Source: Gp1-AA145 sp963757135 | GTDB lineage: Bacteria > Acidobacteriota > Terriglobia > Terriglobales > Acidobacteriaceae | Direction of reading: 5' to 3' | Assembly: GCA_963757135.1 (NCBI GenBank) | Contig: CAVWQE010000001.1 | Coordinates: forward strand, 108,871-172,870 | DNA length: 64,000 bases | Part shown: in pieces, positions 54,433 to 62,894 of the stretch | How the letters are laid out: each line of letters starts with the position of its first letter | How positions within the stretch are numbered: the stretch's first letter is position 1 | Notes under the pieces: generated by a model | Told to the model about the DNA's origin: nothing | The model's database searches: none | Seen by the model: only the letters and a program-made list of their open reading frames with translations | Translations under genes and position numbers: made by a program

Positions 54433-54565
54433 GACTTTTTTGGGGTGAGCGCTGCCGCACCTTGGCGGCGTTGATTCGACGTAAGTTCTTGCGGGTTGAT
54501 TCCCTCGCACACTTCGTGCGGCCAGGAGTAGCCCAGCCTGTGCGGCTCCACAGGGGCTAACCCAT

Positions 54566-54581
54566 CGTCGGAATGACGACG
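54566..54581. repeat. CGTCG-type palindrome
   Basis: CGTCG-GAATGA-CGACG, in the gap upstream of the FecR-like gene at 55141. Confidence 0.5.
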
Positions 54582-55140
54582 GCCGAATAAATTACATTTG
54601 GACTGAATCGTGATCGTAGACAATTGCTGCAACCCCCAAGAACGAGACCGCGCCGGGCGACACCGACGAAACTCCTCAAACGTGTTCGGCGCGGTATTTT
54701 ATGCAGGCCGTCCGTGTAAGGCGAAGCCGCTCCGGGGAAACGGGCGGCTTCGTTCAATTTCTGCTCCACAAATTCATTGCGATTGTGGTGATGAGTGTGG
54801 CCAAGCTCGCGCCAAGGTTGAGAAAGGCGCGTGGCTCTACGGCGGTGTGTCCCTTGAGACCGAACTCAGTCAGCATTGTATCGCGGATGCCCTACTTCTC
54901 CCCGTTTGAGCAGCAAGACGCTCTCTCTTTGCAACAACCTGCGTCCCCTGCTTCTTTTGATTTTCCTGTCCATCAAGAAGAAGCTCACCCCAGTCGTGTT
55001 GCAATACACGTTGCGGAATCGCCAACTCTTGATCTTGCTAGGCTGCCCTTTACTACTGTGGTGCTGATGATGGAATGCCTTCGTGCTCAGTTATTCAGGC
55101 CGTTAAAATGTAATCAACTACAATAATTAGGAGTTCAAGC

Positions 55141-55788
55141 ATGCAGAGAGCGGGTTATTGGAGTGTGTTTCTGCTGATTTCCGTTGCTGCACACGGCGCC
55201 GATGGTGCGCCTGCTACGGCCACCCTTGAAGGAAATGGGATTGTGTACGTCAACGGACAGCGGTTGATTAACCTGACGTCAATTCTTGTAGGCGATGTGA
55301 TACAGACGGGAGATGCGGGGGTTGCCCAAGCCGCGGGGCTGGGTTCAATGCTGACGATTCAGTCCAACTCGATTCTGCGATTTCGAAGTGATGGATTCAC
55401 TCTCGATCGTGGAACCATCTCTATGGCTACAGGAAAGATGTCCAGCGTCTTGGCCCGCGATTTTAAAATCACGCCAGTGTCAGCGTCTTGGACTCAATTT
55501 GATGTGATACGTTCGAGCGGAGCCATCCAAATATTTGCTCGAAAAAGCAACCTCACAGTTGCCTGTGGGTCGGGGACTCCAATTGTTCTGAAGGAAGGTC
55601 AGCAACTTTCTCGCGAAGATGGTGGAAACTGCGGTGTGGCCGAAGGGAAAGGTGGAGCGCCGCCTGCCGTTAAGGGGCCTATACTGGCCTCTCCCGCTGC
55701 AGAAAAAGTTGGTTTAGCGGTCGGAGGAGGACTGGTCGGATGGGCCCTTTTCCAACCCGACGATCCAGTAAGTCCGGCAATACCATAG
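55141..55788 (+). CDS. FecR-like exported protein, 215 residues
   Basis: It has a signal peptide (YWSVFLLISVAAHGADG) and then a FecR-like beta-rich core: IVYVNGQRLINLTSILVGDV, SMLTIQSNSILRF and FTLDRGTISMATGKMSSV. A weakly hydrophobic stretch near the end (VGLAVGGGLVGWALF) could anchor it. ATG 55141 follows AATTAGGAG. It shares the core pattern with the protein at 56126-56683, which faces it. FecR domains usually act as envelope sensors, but no sigma factor gene is next to it. Confidence 0.7.
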   Translation: MQRAGYWSVFLLISVAAHGADGAPATATLEGNGIVYVNGQRLINLTSILVGDVIQTGDAGVAQAAGLGSMLTIQSNSILRFRSDGFTLDRGTISMATGKMSSVLARDFKITPVSASWTQFDVIRSSGAIQIFARKSNLTVACGSGTPIVLKEGQQLSREDGGNCGVAEGKGGAPPAVKGPILASPAAEKVGLAVGGGLVGWALFQPDDPVSPAIP

Positions 55789-56125
55789 TCATTCAGCTGG
55801 CGCTTCCAAATGCGCGGCAACATCTCCTTTCTTGACCGTTCTCTGAAGCCTTTGGTTTGATTGAAATGATTCAGTTCGCGTGTGCTGAACTATTACCTGC
55901 GTCATCGAGACTTCCAGAAACGGGCAGACACCGTGTTGTCACTGCCAAGGCAAGCGTCAAACTCCGGGGTCGGCCAGGGCATTCACGTCAAGTACGCAGG
56001 TTGTACCTGCGATGTCCGCGAACCGCTCCGTTGACCTTCGATGCTTAACTTTAGATGCCCAAGCCCTTGTTGATGATTGCGACTCCCCCTCAGATCGTGT
56101 TTCGGTCCGAATCGAACGATGGGCT
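55789..56125. other. Gap between convergent FecR-like genes
   Basis: No gene, repeat or clear terminator hairpin was recognised between the two stops. Confidence 0.4.
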
Positions 56126-56683
56126 TTACTGAACGCCAAATCCGCAGCCGGGCTTGTCAAGTCGGGAGATCCGGTGCCCTTCTAAAACGGTTACGGTATC
56201 ATGCCCGCATATCACAAGAACGGTGCTCTTACTGGCCGTTATCGCAATGCGTCCGTTTGAACGAGTGACATCAAATTCTGTTAACACCGTAGATGCTGGA
56301 CGAACGGTGAAATCTCTGGCCAAAATCCTCATTCCTGGGGGCTCGGCGGAGGTAATCTTTAGGTTCCCAGGAATCACAACTTCGACCTTTTCTCCGGAGT
56401 GCATTGAGATTGTGCCAGTATCGATCGCAAGCGATCCGCTTTCTATGCGGACAACTGACTCTGGTGGGATCAGCGCGACAGAGCGCGAGAATTGGAGACT
56501 GGCATTCCCGCGCTCCTTGGTGCGGATGACATCGCCCGCCAGCACTGGACTCAGCTGGTCCACCTCCGTGCCATTTAGGTAAACGAATTCAGCTGGATAC
56601 AATACACCTAGAGGGCGGATCCCCGCGACTACGCTGGACGACAGCAGTATTAACAAAGGTACGATCTTAATTGGTTTTTTCAC
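56126..56683 (-). CDS. FecR-like exported protein, 185 residues
   Basis: A signal peptide (IKIVPLLILLSSSVVAGI) is followed by EFVYLNGTEVDQLSPVLAGD, VALIPPESVVRIESGSLAID and TGTISMHSGEKVEVV. These align with the protein at 55141-55788 in the order NG, GDVI, ESxVRxxS and D-GTISM. The N-terminal half is better conserved than the C-terminal half. It lacks the C-terminal hydrophobic stretch of its paralogue. The pair are inverted and convergent, suggesting duplication followed by inversion. Confidence 0.68.
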   Translation of the reverse strand: MKKPIKIVPLLILLSSSVVAGIRPLGVLYPAEFVYLNGTEVDQLSPVLAGDVIRTKERGNASLQFSRSVALIPPESVVRIESGSLAIDTGTISMHSGEKVEVVIPGNLKITSAEPPGMRILARDFTVRPASTVLTEFDVTRSNGRIAITASKSTVLVICGHDTVTVLEGHRISRLDKPGCGFGVQ

Positions 56684-56998
56684 GATTAGAGCCTTGTCCT
56701 TTTAGTTCAAGACTTTATCAGGGTGTCCTGCAACAGTCCGATAGTACACATGGTTCGCCATGCTAAAGTTTTAGGCAACCCGCTCGCGCGACACTACCGC
56801 TTGTCCACGGAGCTGATTGTATTAAATCCTTCCTCGGCAGCGTTATCCTTCGCGAACAGCATTTCGAAAGTTTCGTCTGGAGCAATGATTGCAGAAAGTT
56901 CTTCCATGTTTGCCTTCAAAGCGACGGATGCCTATCGCGCTTTACCCTCGTTGAATTCGCTTTCTGAAAAGCATAGCGTGAAATGGAGGAGGTGCCCT
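56684..56998. promoter_or_regulatory. Divergent promoter region before ferredoxin
   Basis: This sits between the FecR-like gene (minus) and the ferredoxin (plus). An open frame continues upstream of the ferredoxin start but lacks protein character. No defined promoter boxes were assigned. Confidence 0.4.
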
Positions 56999-57319
56999 AT
57001 GGCCTACGTAATTGCTGAGCCCTGCATTGGGGTAAAAGATGCCTCCTGCGTTGACGCTTGTCCGGTGGATTGCATCCATCCGAAGAAAAACACAATCTAT
57101 GAAGATGACCGCCCTGGTTTTGAAGAAGTCTCGCAACTCTACATCGATCCTGTGGAGTGCATCGACTGCGGCGCCTGCGTTCCGGTTTGCCCGGTATCTG
57201 CAATCTTCCCCTTAGACGATTTGCCCGAAAAATGGAAGCAGTACGCAGAACTGAACGCGAGCTACGTGCAAGGCGGCAAGTTCACGTCAGCAGAGTTCGT
57301 GAAGCACAACGCAAGGTGA
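56999..57319 (+). CDS. 7Fe-type ferredoxin (FdxA-like)
   Basis: This 106-residue protein starts at ATG 56999, with GGAGGAGGTG upstream. The first cluster motif AEPCIGVKDASCVDACPVDC has cysteines spaced as in FdxA, with a valine in place of one non-ligand Cys, which suits a [3Fe-4S] plus [4Fe-4S] protein. The second motif is CIDCGACVPVCP. The C-terminal extension (DLPEKWKQYAELNASY) is also FdxA-like. It carries low-potential electrons in the cytoplasm; its partner is not encoded nearby. Confidence 0.9.
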   Translation: MAYVIAEPCIGVKDASCVDACPVDCIHPKKNTIYEDDRPGFEEVSQLYIDPVECIDCGACVPVCPVSAIFPLDDLPEKWKQYAELNASYVQGGKFTSAEFVKHNAR

Positions 57320-57428
57320 GCGGGTCGCCAGCATCGTGAACAATCAGGAAATAAGCGTGAAATCACGTTGCGATCCGCACTATGGAATATGCGGACCACG
57401 GGATGAGTCGCCGTAGTGCCTTGCGAAT

Positions 57429-58427
57429 TCAGGCTGCTCTATCCATCACGTGCTCCTGCTGCGTTACAACCCGGCAATGTTTTACATGTCTGTAAAAAAT
57501 ATTTCCTGCGATTTTCTTTCCACACCCGCATTTTCTAATGACCAGAGCATGCTTCTGCGCACGAGAAATTGGACGGACATTGCCGTTCGGAACACCGTAT
57601 TCCTCTACCAGCCATTTCGCGGTGGCCTGGTCGATAAGGGGCATGTTGATCTGGTCGCCGTGCTTCCTGCAGAATTCCTCGAACGACCTATCAGTGACAA
57701 ACGGATCGAGCACCTTTAGTTTGCCTTGGCAAATGAGGGTTTGGAGCCGATTAGTGTCAATTCCTAAAAGGCCGGCGGCACGTTCCCAGGGGTATGCGTC
57801 CACCTTCGACAGCATTGCCGTGATCCGCTCCGACGCCGAGTGGTCGAGTAAAAGGCCATTGCTGCTGGATAGTGCCAACATCGAGTTCGTCGTGATACGC
57901 GGGTCCCGAACTCTCAAGATGCCGCTTCCGACCAAGCGCCTGAGTTGGGTGACGCTGATGTGCAGTAGTTTTGCGAGCGATCGTTGCGACCACCCGTCCG
58001 ATACCTTTGCGCTCATGCCCAGGGCACCAAGCCTGAATCTGACCGCACGAACTGATCGGTTCAAACGCAAAGAGATTTTGTCCACGGGCTCGTATCCCGC
58101 CCAGTCCAGGAGTTTCGCGTCTTCTTCCGCCGTCCAGGGGCGTGCAGCCGAGCGCGCATGGAATTCACGACTCTCAGAAGCCGAATGTCGGATGTACCGA
58201 CAGGATGTTTCACACTCGCCTACGGACGACGCTCTCCGCAACTGACGTATGCGCCGCCAGCAGTCACCGCGTCTCCATTCCGGAACCAACTTCAACACCT
58301 TGTTGATGGCTTCATGCTTTCCGGCATCGCCGAGTTTCAAGCCTGTAATCAGGAGGCGATCAATGAAGGGTAAGAATCGTGGATTGACTTTGGCTGGGAT
58401 AACAGCTGAGGCAAATGCGGCTGGCAT
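57429..58427 (-). CDS. Predicted DNA-binding protein with SANT-like and HTH segments
   Basis: This 332-residue protein has a central RPWTAEEDAKLLDWAGYEPV, a Myb/SANT-like start, followed by LRLNRSVRAVRFRLGALGM. QRSLAKLLHISVTQLRRLV and AAGLLGIDTNRLQTLICQGK are two MerR/excisionase-like HTH units. A C-terminal KCGCGKKIAGNIFYRHVKHC has a CxC...H...H...C pattern that could bind zinc. The SANT-then-HTH order matches the protein at 20626-21309, which lies beside a helicase and a DUF932 gene. It is probably a mobile-element regulator. Confidence 0.62.
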   Translation of the reverse strand: MPAAFASAVIPAKVNPRFLPFIDRLLITGLKLGDAGKHEAINKVLKLVPEWRRGDCWRRIRQLRRASSVGECETSCRYIRHSASESREFHARSAARPWTAEEDAKLLDWAGYEPVDKISLRLNRSVRAVRFRLGALGMSAKVSDGWSQRSLAKLLHISVTQLRRLVGSGILRVRDPRITTNSMLALSSSNGLLLDHSASERITAMLSKVDAYPWERAAGLLGIDTNRLQTLICQGKLKVLDPFVTDRSFEEFCRKHGDQINMPLIDQATAKWLVEEYGVPNGNVRPISRAQKHALVIRKCGCGKKIAGNIFYRHVKHCRVVTQQEHVMDRAA

Positions 58428-58600
58428 GGCAAGAACTCCCGCAATTGGCCGGTGCGGTTATTTGCGCACCGGAAAAGATGGGAGCTATCGTCACGCACTT
58501 TATGGATATAGAGATGATTTCTGTTTTTCTCGGTCGGAGTTCCGGACAATCGCTCGAGGGGCAGTTGGCGACTCTATCGCCCAATATTGAGAACGCGTGA
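58415..58600 (+). CDS. Possible small protein, 61 residues
   Basis: The frame reads MRLAWQELPQLAGAVICAPE and then HFMDIEMISVFLGRSSGQSL, with good hydrophobic/hydrophilic alternation. There is no strong ribosome-binding site, and overlapping frames are also open. It may be chance. The rest of the gap 58428-58722 holds nothing recognised. Confidence 0.3.
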   Translation: MRLAWQELPQLAGAVICAPEKMGAIVTHFMDIEMISVFLGRSSGQSLEGQLATLSPNIENA

Positions 58601-58722
58601 GGGTTGATCGCTTTCCGGCCAAGCTGGAGTTTCGGTCTGACTCGGATGTCGAGATGCCGGACTGCACGGTCGTAAATCCGAACAGCTATGAATCGAGCGT
58701 ACGGAGTGGATCAATTAAAAAT

Positions 58723-59274
58723 CTACTCTAGGATGTTGTCGAACGTCTCGACCCAGAGCGCCTCATCTTCCCTCAGCAGTCCGAACTCGAGCCACCGCGG
58801 GACGCTTGAGTTGTCGGCATAGACTGGGCGCGAGAAACAAAGCGTGCTGGGGTGTTCCTGGCAATGCCTTTCCATTTGTCGATAGACCCTGCCTTGCAGA
58901 GACCATCCTCGGTTCAGCTTGCGGTCTTGCGAGAACACATTCACGTCAAGACCTCCGCCGATGCAGTGCGCGATAAAATGACCTTTGTCGCGATTGGTTC
59001 CCAGGAATTCGTCCGTGCTCCCGAGCCAACCTCGAATCCGGCTTCCATCACGAGGCTTATCGGCACGTGCCGATGTTCCGAGCACTGCAACAACCCTATC
59101 CTCGACCGTCTGGTCGTACGGTACTTCGCCTGTTATTTCGAGTTCGGAGTAAAGGTCGTAGAAGTATTCGAAGCTGCCGGATCGGAATCGCACAATGTTC
59201 GTCGGGCGCGCCGCCGCGGCCACGTAGAGGTCACGCCATTTGTAGGGCAGACTCTCCCGCAGGTTTAGAGCCAA
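58723..59274 (-). CDS. NucA/DRGH-type non-specific endonuclease-like protein
   Basis: This 183-residue protein has a TTG start at 59272-59274 with GGCGGAA upstream. The sequence NRDKGHFIAHCIGGGLDVNV resembles the D-R-G-H motif of His-Me finger nucleases, with Lys in place of Arg. FSQDRKLNRGW has the Asn-rich positions expected downstream. There is no signal peptide and no immunity gene was recognised beside it. It could be a toxin domain, a defence nuclease or a housekeeping variant. Confidence 0.6.
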   Translation of the reverse strand: MALNLRESLPYKWRDLYVAAAARPTNIVRFRSGSFEYFYDLYSELEITGEVPYDQTVEDRVVAVLGTSARADKPRDGSRIRGWLGSTDEFLGTNRDKGHFIAHCIGGGLDVNVFSQDRKLNRGWSLQGRVYRQMERHCQEHPSTLCFSRPVYADNSSVPRWLEFGLLREDEALWVETFDNILE

Positions 59275-59356
59275 TCTGTTCCGCCTTCGAAACGGGCCGC
59301 AAAAATCATCTAACTACTCTCACTCTTTCGATCACGCAACACAATCTATGCGTGCC

Positions 59357-59650
59357 TTACTTCCTATTCGACCGGATGTGCTTGCGAACAAATGCGAGGC
59401 CTCGCTTCAATTCGGCGCTCAAGTCGGCTTGGGAAGTAGCAATCTGCACGGGCTCACCGGCCGATTCTCGGCCCAGCCAGCGGTTAAGTTCTTCGCGTGA
59501 CGACTCGACATATCGACCTTCTCGCTTGACGGGCATCCCTTCGGTTGCCCACCGCTGCACAACTGACTCTGGCTGACCTAGGAAGGCAGCGATTTGCTGC
59601 CAGCCTTTCAGCAAATCGGAGTTGGCTTCAGGTTTCTTTCGTTTCGGCAT
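59357..59650 (-). CDS. Excisionase-like HTH protein
   Basis: This 97-residue protein starts at ATG 59650. GWQQIAAFLGQPESVVQRWA followed by PVKREGRYVESSREELNRWL is the helix-turn-helix and wing of the excisionase/MerR-like fold also seen in 41855-42490. The C-terminal part is charged and helical. It is typical of small regulators or recombination directionality factors of integrated elements. No integrase was found in the window. Confidence 0.65.
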   Translation of the reverse strand: MPKRKKPEANSDLLKGWQQIAAFLGQPESVVQRWATEGMPVKREGRYVESSREELNRWLGRESAGEPVQIATSQADLSAELKRGLAFVRKHIRSNRK

Positions 59651-59723
59651 GGCAGACGTACGATGCTTCTTCTCGATGTGAGGCTGCAAAGCTGATTAGC
59701 TATACCTTCTGGAGAGATGGATA

Positions 59724-59927
59724 TTGAGCGGCGTCATCGACGATATCGAGCAGCTAGTAGAAATGTTCGAAGCGCCCGATGTAAGGCCACTTGGCGCAAG
59801 CGACATCGCGGCTGCCAATCGCAGGCACGATGCGATGCTGGCACACGGCCCATGGTTTCGCCTATGGCAGAGCTGCGGCATCTGTTGTCGGGCTGAGGCT
59901 CCGGTGCTTCAACTGCCGGAGCATTGA
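59724..59927 (+). CDS. Possible small protein, 67 residues
   Basis: TTG 59724 is preceded by GGAGAG. The product (GVIDDIEQLVEMFEAPDVRP, then AAANRRHDAMLAHGPWFRLW) has a regular helical start and three C-terminal cysteines (CGICC). It lies 60 bases before the metallopeptidase gene in the same direction and could be in its operon. No family was recognised. Confidence 0.45.
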   Translation: MSGVIDDIEQLVEMFEAPDVRPLGASDIAAANRRHDAMLAHGPWFRLWQSCGICCRAEAPVLQLPEH

Positions 59928-59986
59928 AACATTTCGTGCACAGGCCTGGTCGGCATGCTTCATGCGAATATTATTAGCTCACCCCG

Positions 59987-60559
59987 ATGTTCACCGACTC
60001 CCCACCTGGAAAGAATCGCACAGAATTTTTCGAAAGCGACCGCGTCAAGACTCTCGACCTGCCACCTGAAGGCAAGCTGGTGGACATTGCGAAGCGGCTC
60101 GAATCGGCGATGAAAGCGGATACGATTCTCGAAGTTCGGAGTACCTGCGCTGAGTTTCTCACGAGCGCCTCAGATTTTTACAAAGTCCCAATCTGCGGCA
60201 TCCGGGTGCTGGCCGCGCGGCCACTGCGAGTGCGGGAGAGTTACGCGACCGAACTTTTTGGCGACTACCATCCCGATACAATGCTCATCCGGGTATGGAT
60301 GCGGACAGCAGTACGGAAAGAGGTCACCTCCTTCGGGGCGTTCCTGAGTACGTTATGCCATGAATTCTGCCACCACCTGGACTTCCAGCACTTTGGATTT
60401 CGAGACTCATGGCATACGCGCGGCTTCTACGAGCGGGCGGCTGTGCTCTATCATCACGCGCGCGACACGGCTCGCAAAAAGCTGGTTTGGGTCCCGGTGT
60501 CGAGCGGGCGCTGGCGAATTGATTGGGTGCGGACCAATCGGATGTCAGCATCAATCTAG
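59987..60559 (+). CDS. HExxH zinc metallopeptidase-like protein
   Basis: In this 190-residue protein, FLSTLCHEFCHHLDFQHFGF contains HEFCHH, an HExxH zinc site, and WHTRGFYERAAVLYHH supplies a possible third ligand, as in SprT-like proteins. No signal peptide is present, so it is cytoplasmic. The N-terminal 60 residues are helical. It is convergent with the next gene with a 4-base overlap. It might cut proteins bound to DNA like SprT, but no SprT C-terminal zinc ribbon is present. Confidence 0.7.
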   Translation: MFTDSPPGKNRTEFFESDRVKTLDLPPEGKLVDIAKRLESAMKADTILEVRSTCAEFLTSASDFYKVPICGIRVLAARPLRVRESYATELFGDYHPDTMLIRVWMRTAVRKEVTSFGAFLSTLCHEFCHHLDFQHFGFRDSWHTRGFYERAAVLYHHARDTARKKLVWVPVSSGRWRIDWVRTNRMSASI

Positions 60560-60909
60560 GAGGATTTGTACTCGCCTTCTATGACGGGAGGCTCGTTAGG
60601 AGCTTCTTCAGTGACCACGTTCTGCTTCCATTTGCGATAAACATTTCCAACCGCAAGCGTCCAGAACGGAACCAAATCGACTCCGGGCACGAGTTCGGCA
60701 GCGAACGCCGGGAGGAATTCCCAGTGCCACCCGACTAAGCGAGCCAGGACAGCCGCAACGGCGAGGTCGAGAATGTCATCGGCGGGAGACAGTGCCCCTT
60801 CAGCGAAGAGCGGGAATATGAAAATTTGGAGCGCGTCCGCCGCGCCCGCCAGGATCATGGCAGCTTGGAAACGCGAGCGAGATGACGGGAGTAGTGAGTC
60901 TGCGACCAT
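60556..60909 (-). CDS. Small membrane protein, 117 residues
   Basis: Two or three hydrophobic helices are visible: AMILAGAADALQIFIFPLFA, DDILDLAVAAVLARLVG and LVPFWTLAVGNVY. The tail is acidic (EEAPNEPPVIEGEYKSS). ADDILDLAVAAVLA looks like a small integral membrane family with an intramembrane Asp pair. It follows the PAS-GAF gene on the same strand by about 30 bases. Function unknown. Confidence 0.65.
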   Translation of the reverse strand: MVADSLLPSSRSRFQAAMILAGAADALQIFIFPLFAEGALSPADDILDLAVAAVLARLVGWHWEFLPAFAAELVPGVDLVPFWTLAVGNVYRKWKQNVVTEEAPNEPPVIEGEYKSS

Positions 60910-60941
60910 AACAGTGTCCGTTGCAGCTTGCTGATTTGATT

Positions 60942-62573
60942 TTAATTCGCTTTCTGAGAGTCGAATTGCAGCACATCCTCAGAAACCGCAAGTATGCACG
61001 TCTGCCCATCGAATTCAATCTTGTCGGCGGAGTAGGCGGTCGTCTTAATTTCCCCAGATCTGGTGCGAAGGCGCGTAATGACATTTCGGATGGGTCCAGT
61101 CTTTTCTAGGCGAGTGAGCAGGTACGCTCGGTCAGAGGGATCCTCCCAAATCCGCAGGTCGTGTACGGTGCGACCGAGAAGCTCTTCGCGGGAATAGCCA
61201 TAACGGCACTCAAAAGCGGCGTTTACATCGACGAATTTCCCCTCTTTAAAGGTTGTGATCGAGAATGGGACAGGGCTCGAGCGGAAGACCCTTTTAAATC
61301 TGTCTTCTGAAATCCGCCGGCCTCCTTCCGCGTGTAGCAATGCGGACTCAGCCGCTTGAAGATCGGAAAGGCGTTTCGTCAGTTCCGATGCGAAAATCTC
61401 TACGCGTGCATAAAGGCGTGCATTCTCGATGGCAACGGCGGCAGGGATAGCCAGAAGTTCTGTGCGGCGAACATGTTCCTGCGTCAGACGGTTTGCTTCG
61501 ACGTGACCCACCGAGAGGAATCCCAGATAATCTCCAGAAGCGATTAGCGGGACTGAGAGCCAGGAGCGCAGGTGTTTGTGGCCCTTGAAGGTTGGCCAGT
61601 CAGGTTCTTGCTTTGTATCTGAGATGAGAACGCTTCTCTTTTCTTGAGCGATTCGACGGATCACGCCACACTTATCGTCGACGAAGGTCCATGGAATTCG
61701 GGGGGACGGCTGCGGGGATTCTGGCAGGACCCTCTCAGCGAGAGCCAGCCAGTGCGGCCCGCCTTCGGGAACTATGACGCGGGCGCAGGTGTAGGGCACC
61801 ACATCGGCAAGAGATCGCAACAGCGCCGCCATGACACTGTCCATGTGGAGATCTTGGGTCAGCGCGAGCGTTGCCTTACGTAGAGCCTCTTCTTCGGCCC
61901 ATGCCGATTTCGCCATCGCTAGGTTTGTAGCGACTTGTTGTTCTGCCTGCTCTTGAGCGGTGACATCGAATGCAGTGCCGAGAAGGCGTGTGATATTGCC
62001 TTCCGCGTCGCGGCCTGAGATACCGCGGGCCCAAACCCAGCGAACTTCACCGTCAGGTCTTGTGATTCGGAACCTTTCATCAAAGTGCCCGCTATGTATT
62101 GAATCCTCAAGCTTCGATAGCACATAGGAACGGTCTTCGGGATGGATCGCCTCGATATGAGCGGAGGGATTTTCCAAGAGCGATCGGCATGACCGGCCCG
62201 TGATGGCCTCATAGGCTTCGTTTACGTACAACGGTTTCTTCGTGTTGGCGTCGATCATCCAAAAGATTTCGTGGATATTGCCCGCCATCTGGCGAAATTC
62301 TTCTTCTGTGGCCAGAAGGGCGCTTCTCGTTAGTGTTTGTTCACGATAAAGCTGGTGGGAGACCCGCGTCAAAGCAAAACCAAAAGCGCCGATACAGGCA
62401 GCCAGGGAAACGACCAAACTCAAAATGACTGACGGCCTTTGGACGTTAGCGACGAGAATAACCAGGATCAAGGCCGCGAGCGCCGCCATGAGAACGACTA
62501 GGGCCCGTCGCCATACGCGATGGGGAAACCGCGCGAGCATGGTTTCAAGGCTGTGTGGGCCAACCTGGTCCAT
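60942..62573 (-). CDS. Membrane PAS-GAF-PAS sensor without output domain
   Basis: This 543-residue protein has two membrane helices (RALVVLMAALAALILVILVA, then VILSLVVSLAACIGAFGFAL) and a PAS domain at about 95-215 (GNIHEIFWMIDANTKKPLYV, DGEVRWVWARGISG). A GAF domain spans about 245-400 (DDKCGVIRRIAQEKRSVLIS, FLSVGHVEANRLTQEHVRR), and a second PAS spans 425-540 (FKRVFRSSPVPFSITTFKEG). It stops there, with no histidine kinase, GGDEF or HTH. It may be truncated or may act through a partner. Confidence 0.85.
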   Translation of the reverse strand: MDQVGPHSLETMLARFPHRVWRRALVVLMAALAALILVILVANVQRPSVILSLVVSLAACIGAFGFALTRVSHQLYREQTLTRSALLATEEEFRQMAGNIHEIFWMIDANTKKPLYVNEAYEAITGRSCRSLLENPSAHIEAIHPEDRSYVLSKLEDSIHSGHFDERFRITRPDGEVRWVWARGISGRDAEGNITRLLGTAFDVTAQEQAEQQVATNLAMAKSAWAEEEALRKATLALTQDLHMDSVMAALLRSLADVVPYTCARVIVPEGGPHWLALAERVLPESPQPSPRIPWTFVDDKCGVIRRIAQEKRSVLISDTKQEPDWPTFKGHKHLRSWLSVPLIASGDYLGFLSVGHVEANRLTQEHVRRTELLAIPAAVAIENARLYARVEIFASELTKRLSDLQAAESALLHAEGGRRISEDRFKRVFRSSPVPFSITTFKEGKFVDVNAAFECRYGYSREELLGRTVHDLRIWEDPSDRAYLLTRLEKTGPIRNVITRLRTRSGEIKTTAYSADKIEFDGQTCILAVSEDVLQFDSQKAN

Positions 62574-62894
62574 AACTACATCCAGTTTTGCAGCATTGCT
62601 CAGACCGCCTCCGCTTATGAGAACTGCGAGTCCGTGCTAGAGCTATCTGCCCACAATTTCGTGCCCAATGCTAACACGACGATAGGCCAGCGAAATTTGG
62701 TTACGCTGGCGGCCACCGCATCGCCTCTGCCCGGATTTCAATAAACTGAAAGCCTATCGTCGGCAGCTCGAAAGTGGCGCCCCGTAGTTGATGAAAATCC
62801 CAATTTCACTCATCAACGTTTTGAGAAGTGCAGTCATGGATGAAAGCCGGTCTATGATGGCATCTGACCGAAAAAAATGGGGGGGGAAGACCTA
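62574..62894. promoter_or_regulatory. Upstream region of the PAS-GAF gene with a nested inverted repeat
   Basis: CGACGATAGGC at 62677-62687 is the exact reverse complement of 62752-62762, and CCAGCG/CGCTGG (62687-62692, 62704-62709) nests inside. This can fold into a large stem with an inner hairpin. No gene is supported here. Confidence 0.5.

Larger units (their letters stand above)
53996..55140. other. Gene-poor stretch with an Ig-like domain remnant and two palindromes
   Basis: Palindromes occur at 54016-54029 and 54566-54581. A decayed Ig-like domain lies at 54205-54432. Hydrophobic frames near 54876-55067 lack ribosome-binding sites and are not supported. Confidence 0.45.

Noticed and set aside
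54701..55126. Protein of 141 residues before the FecR-like gene
   Set aside because: Composition and lack of a start signal do not support coding; overlapping frames look equally good.
56723..56998. Ferredoxin N-terminal extension
   Set aside because: The strong GGAGG box before ATG 56999 and the match to FdxA length fix the start.
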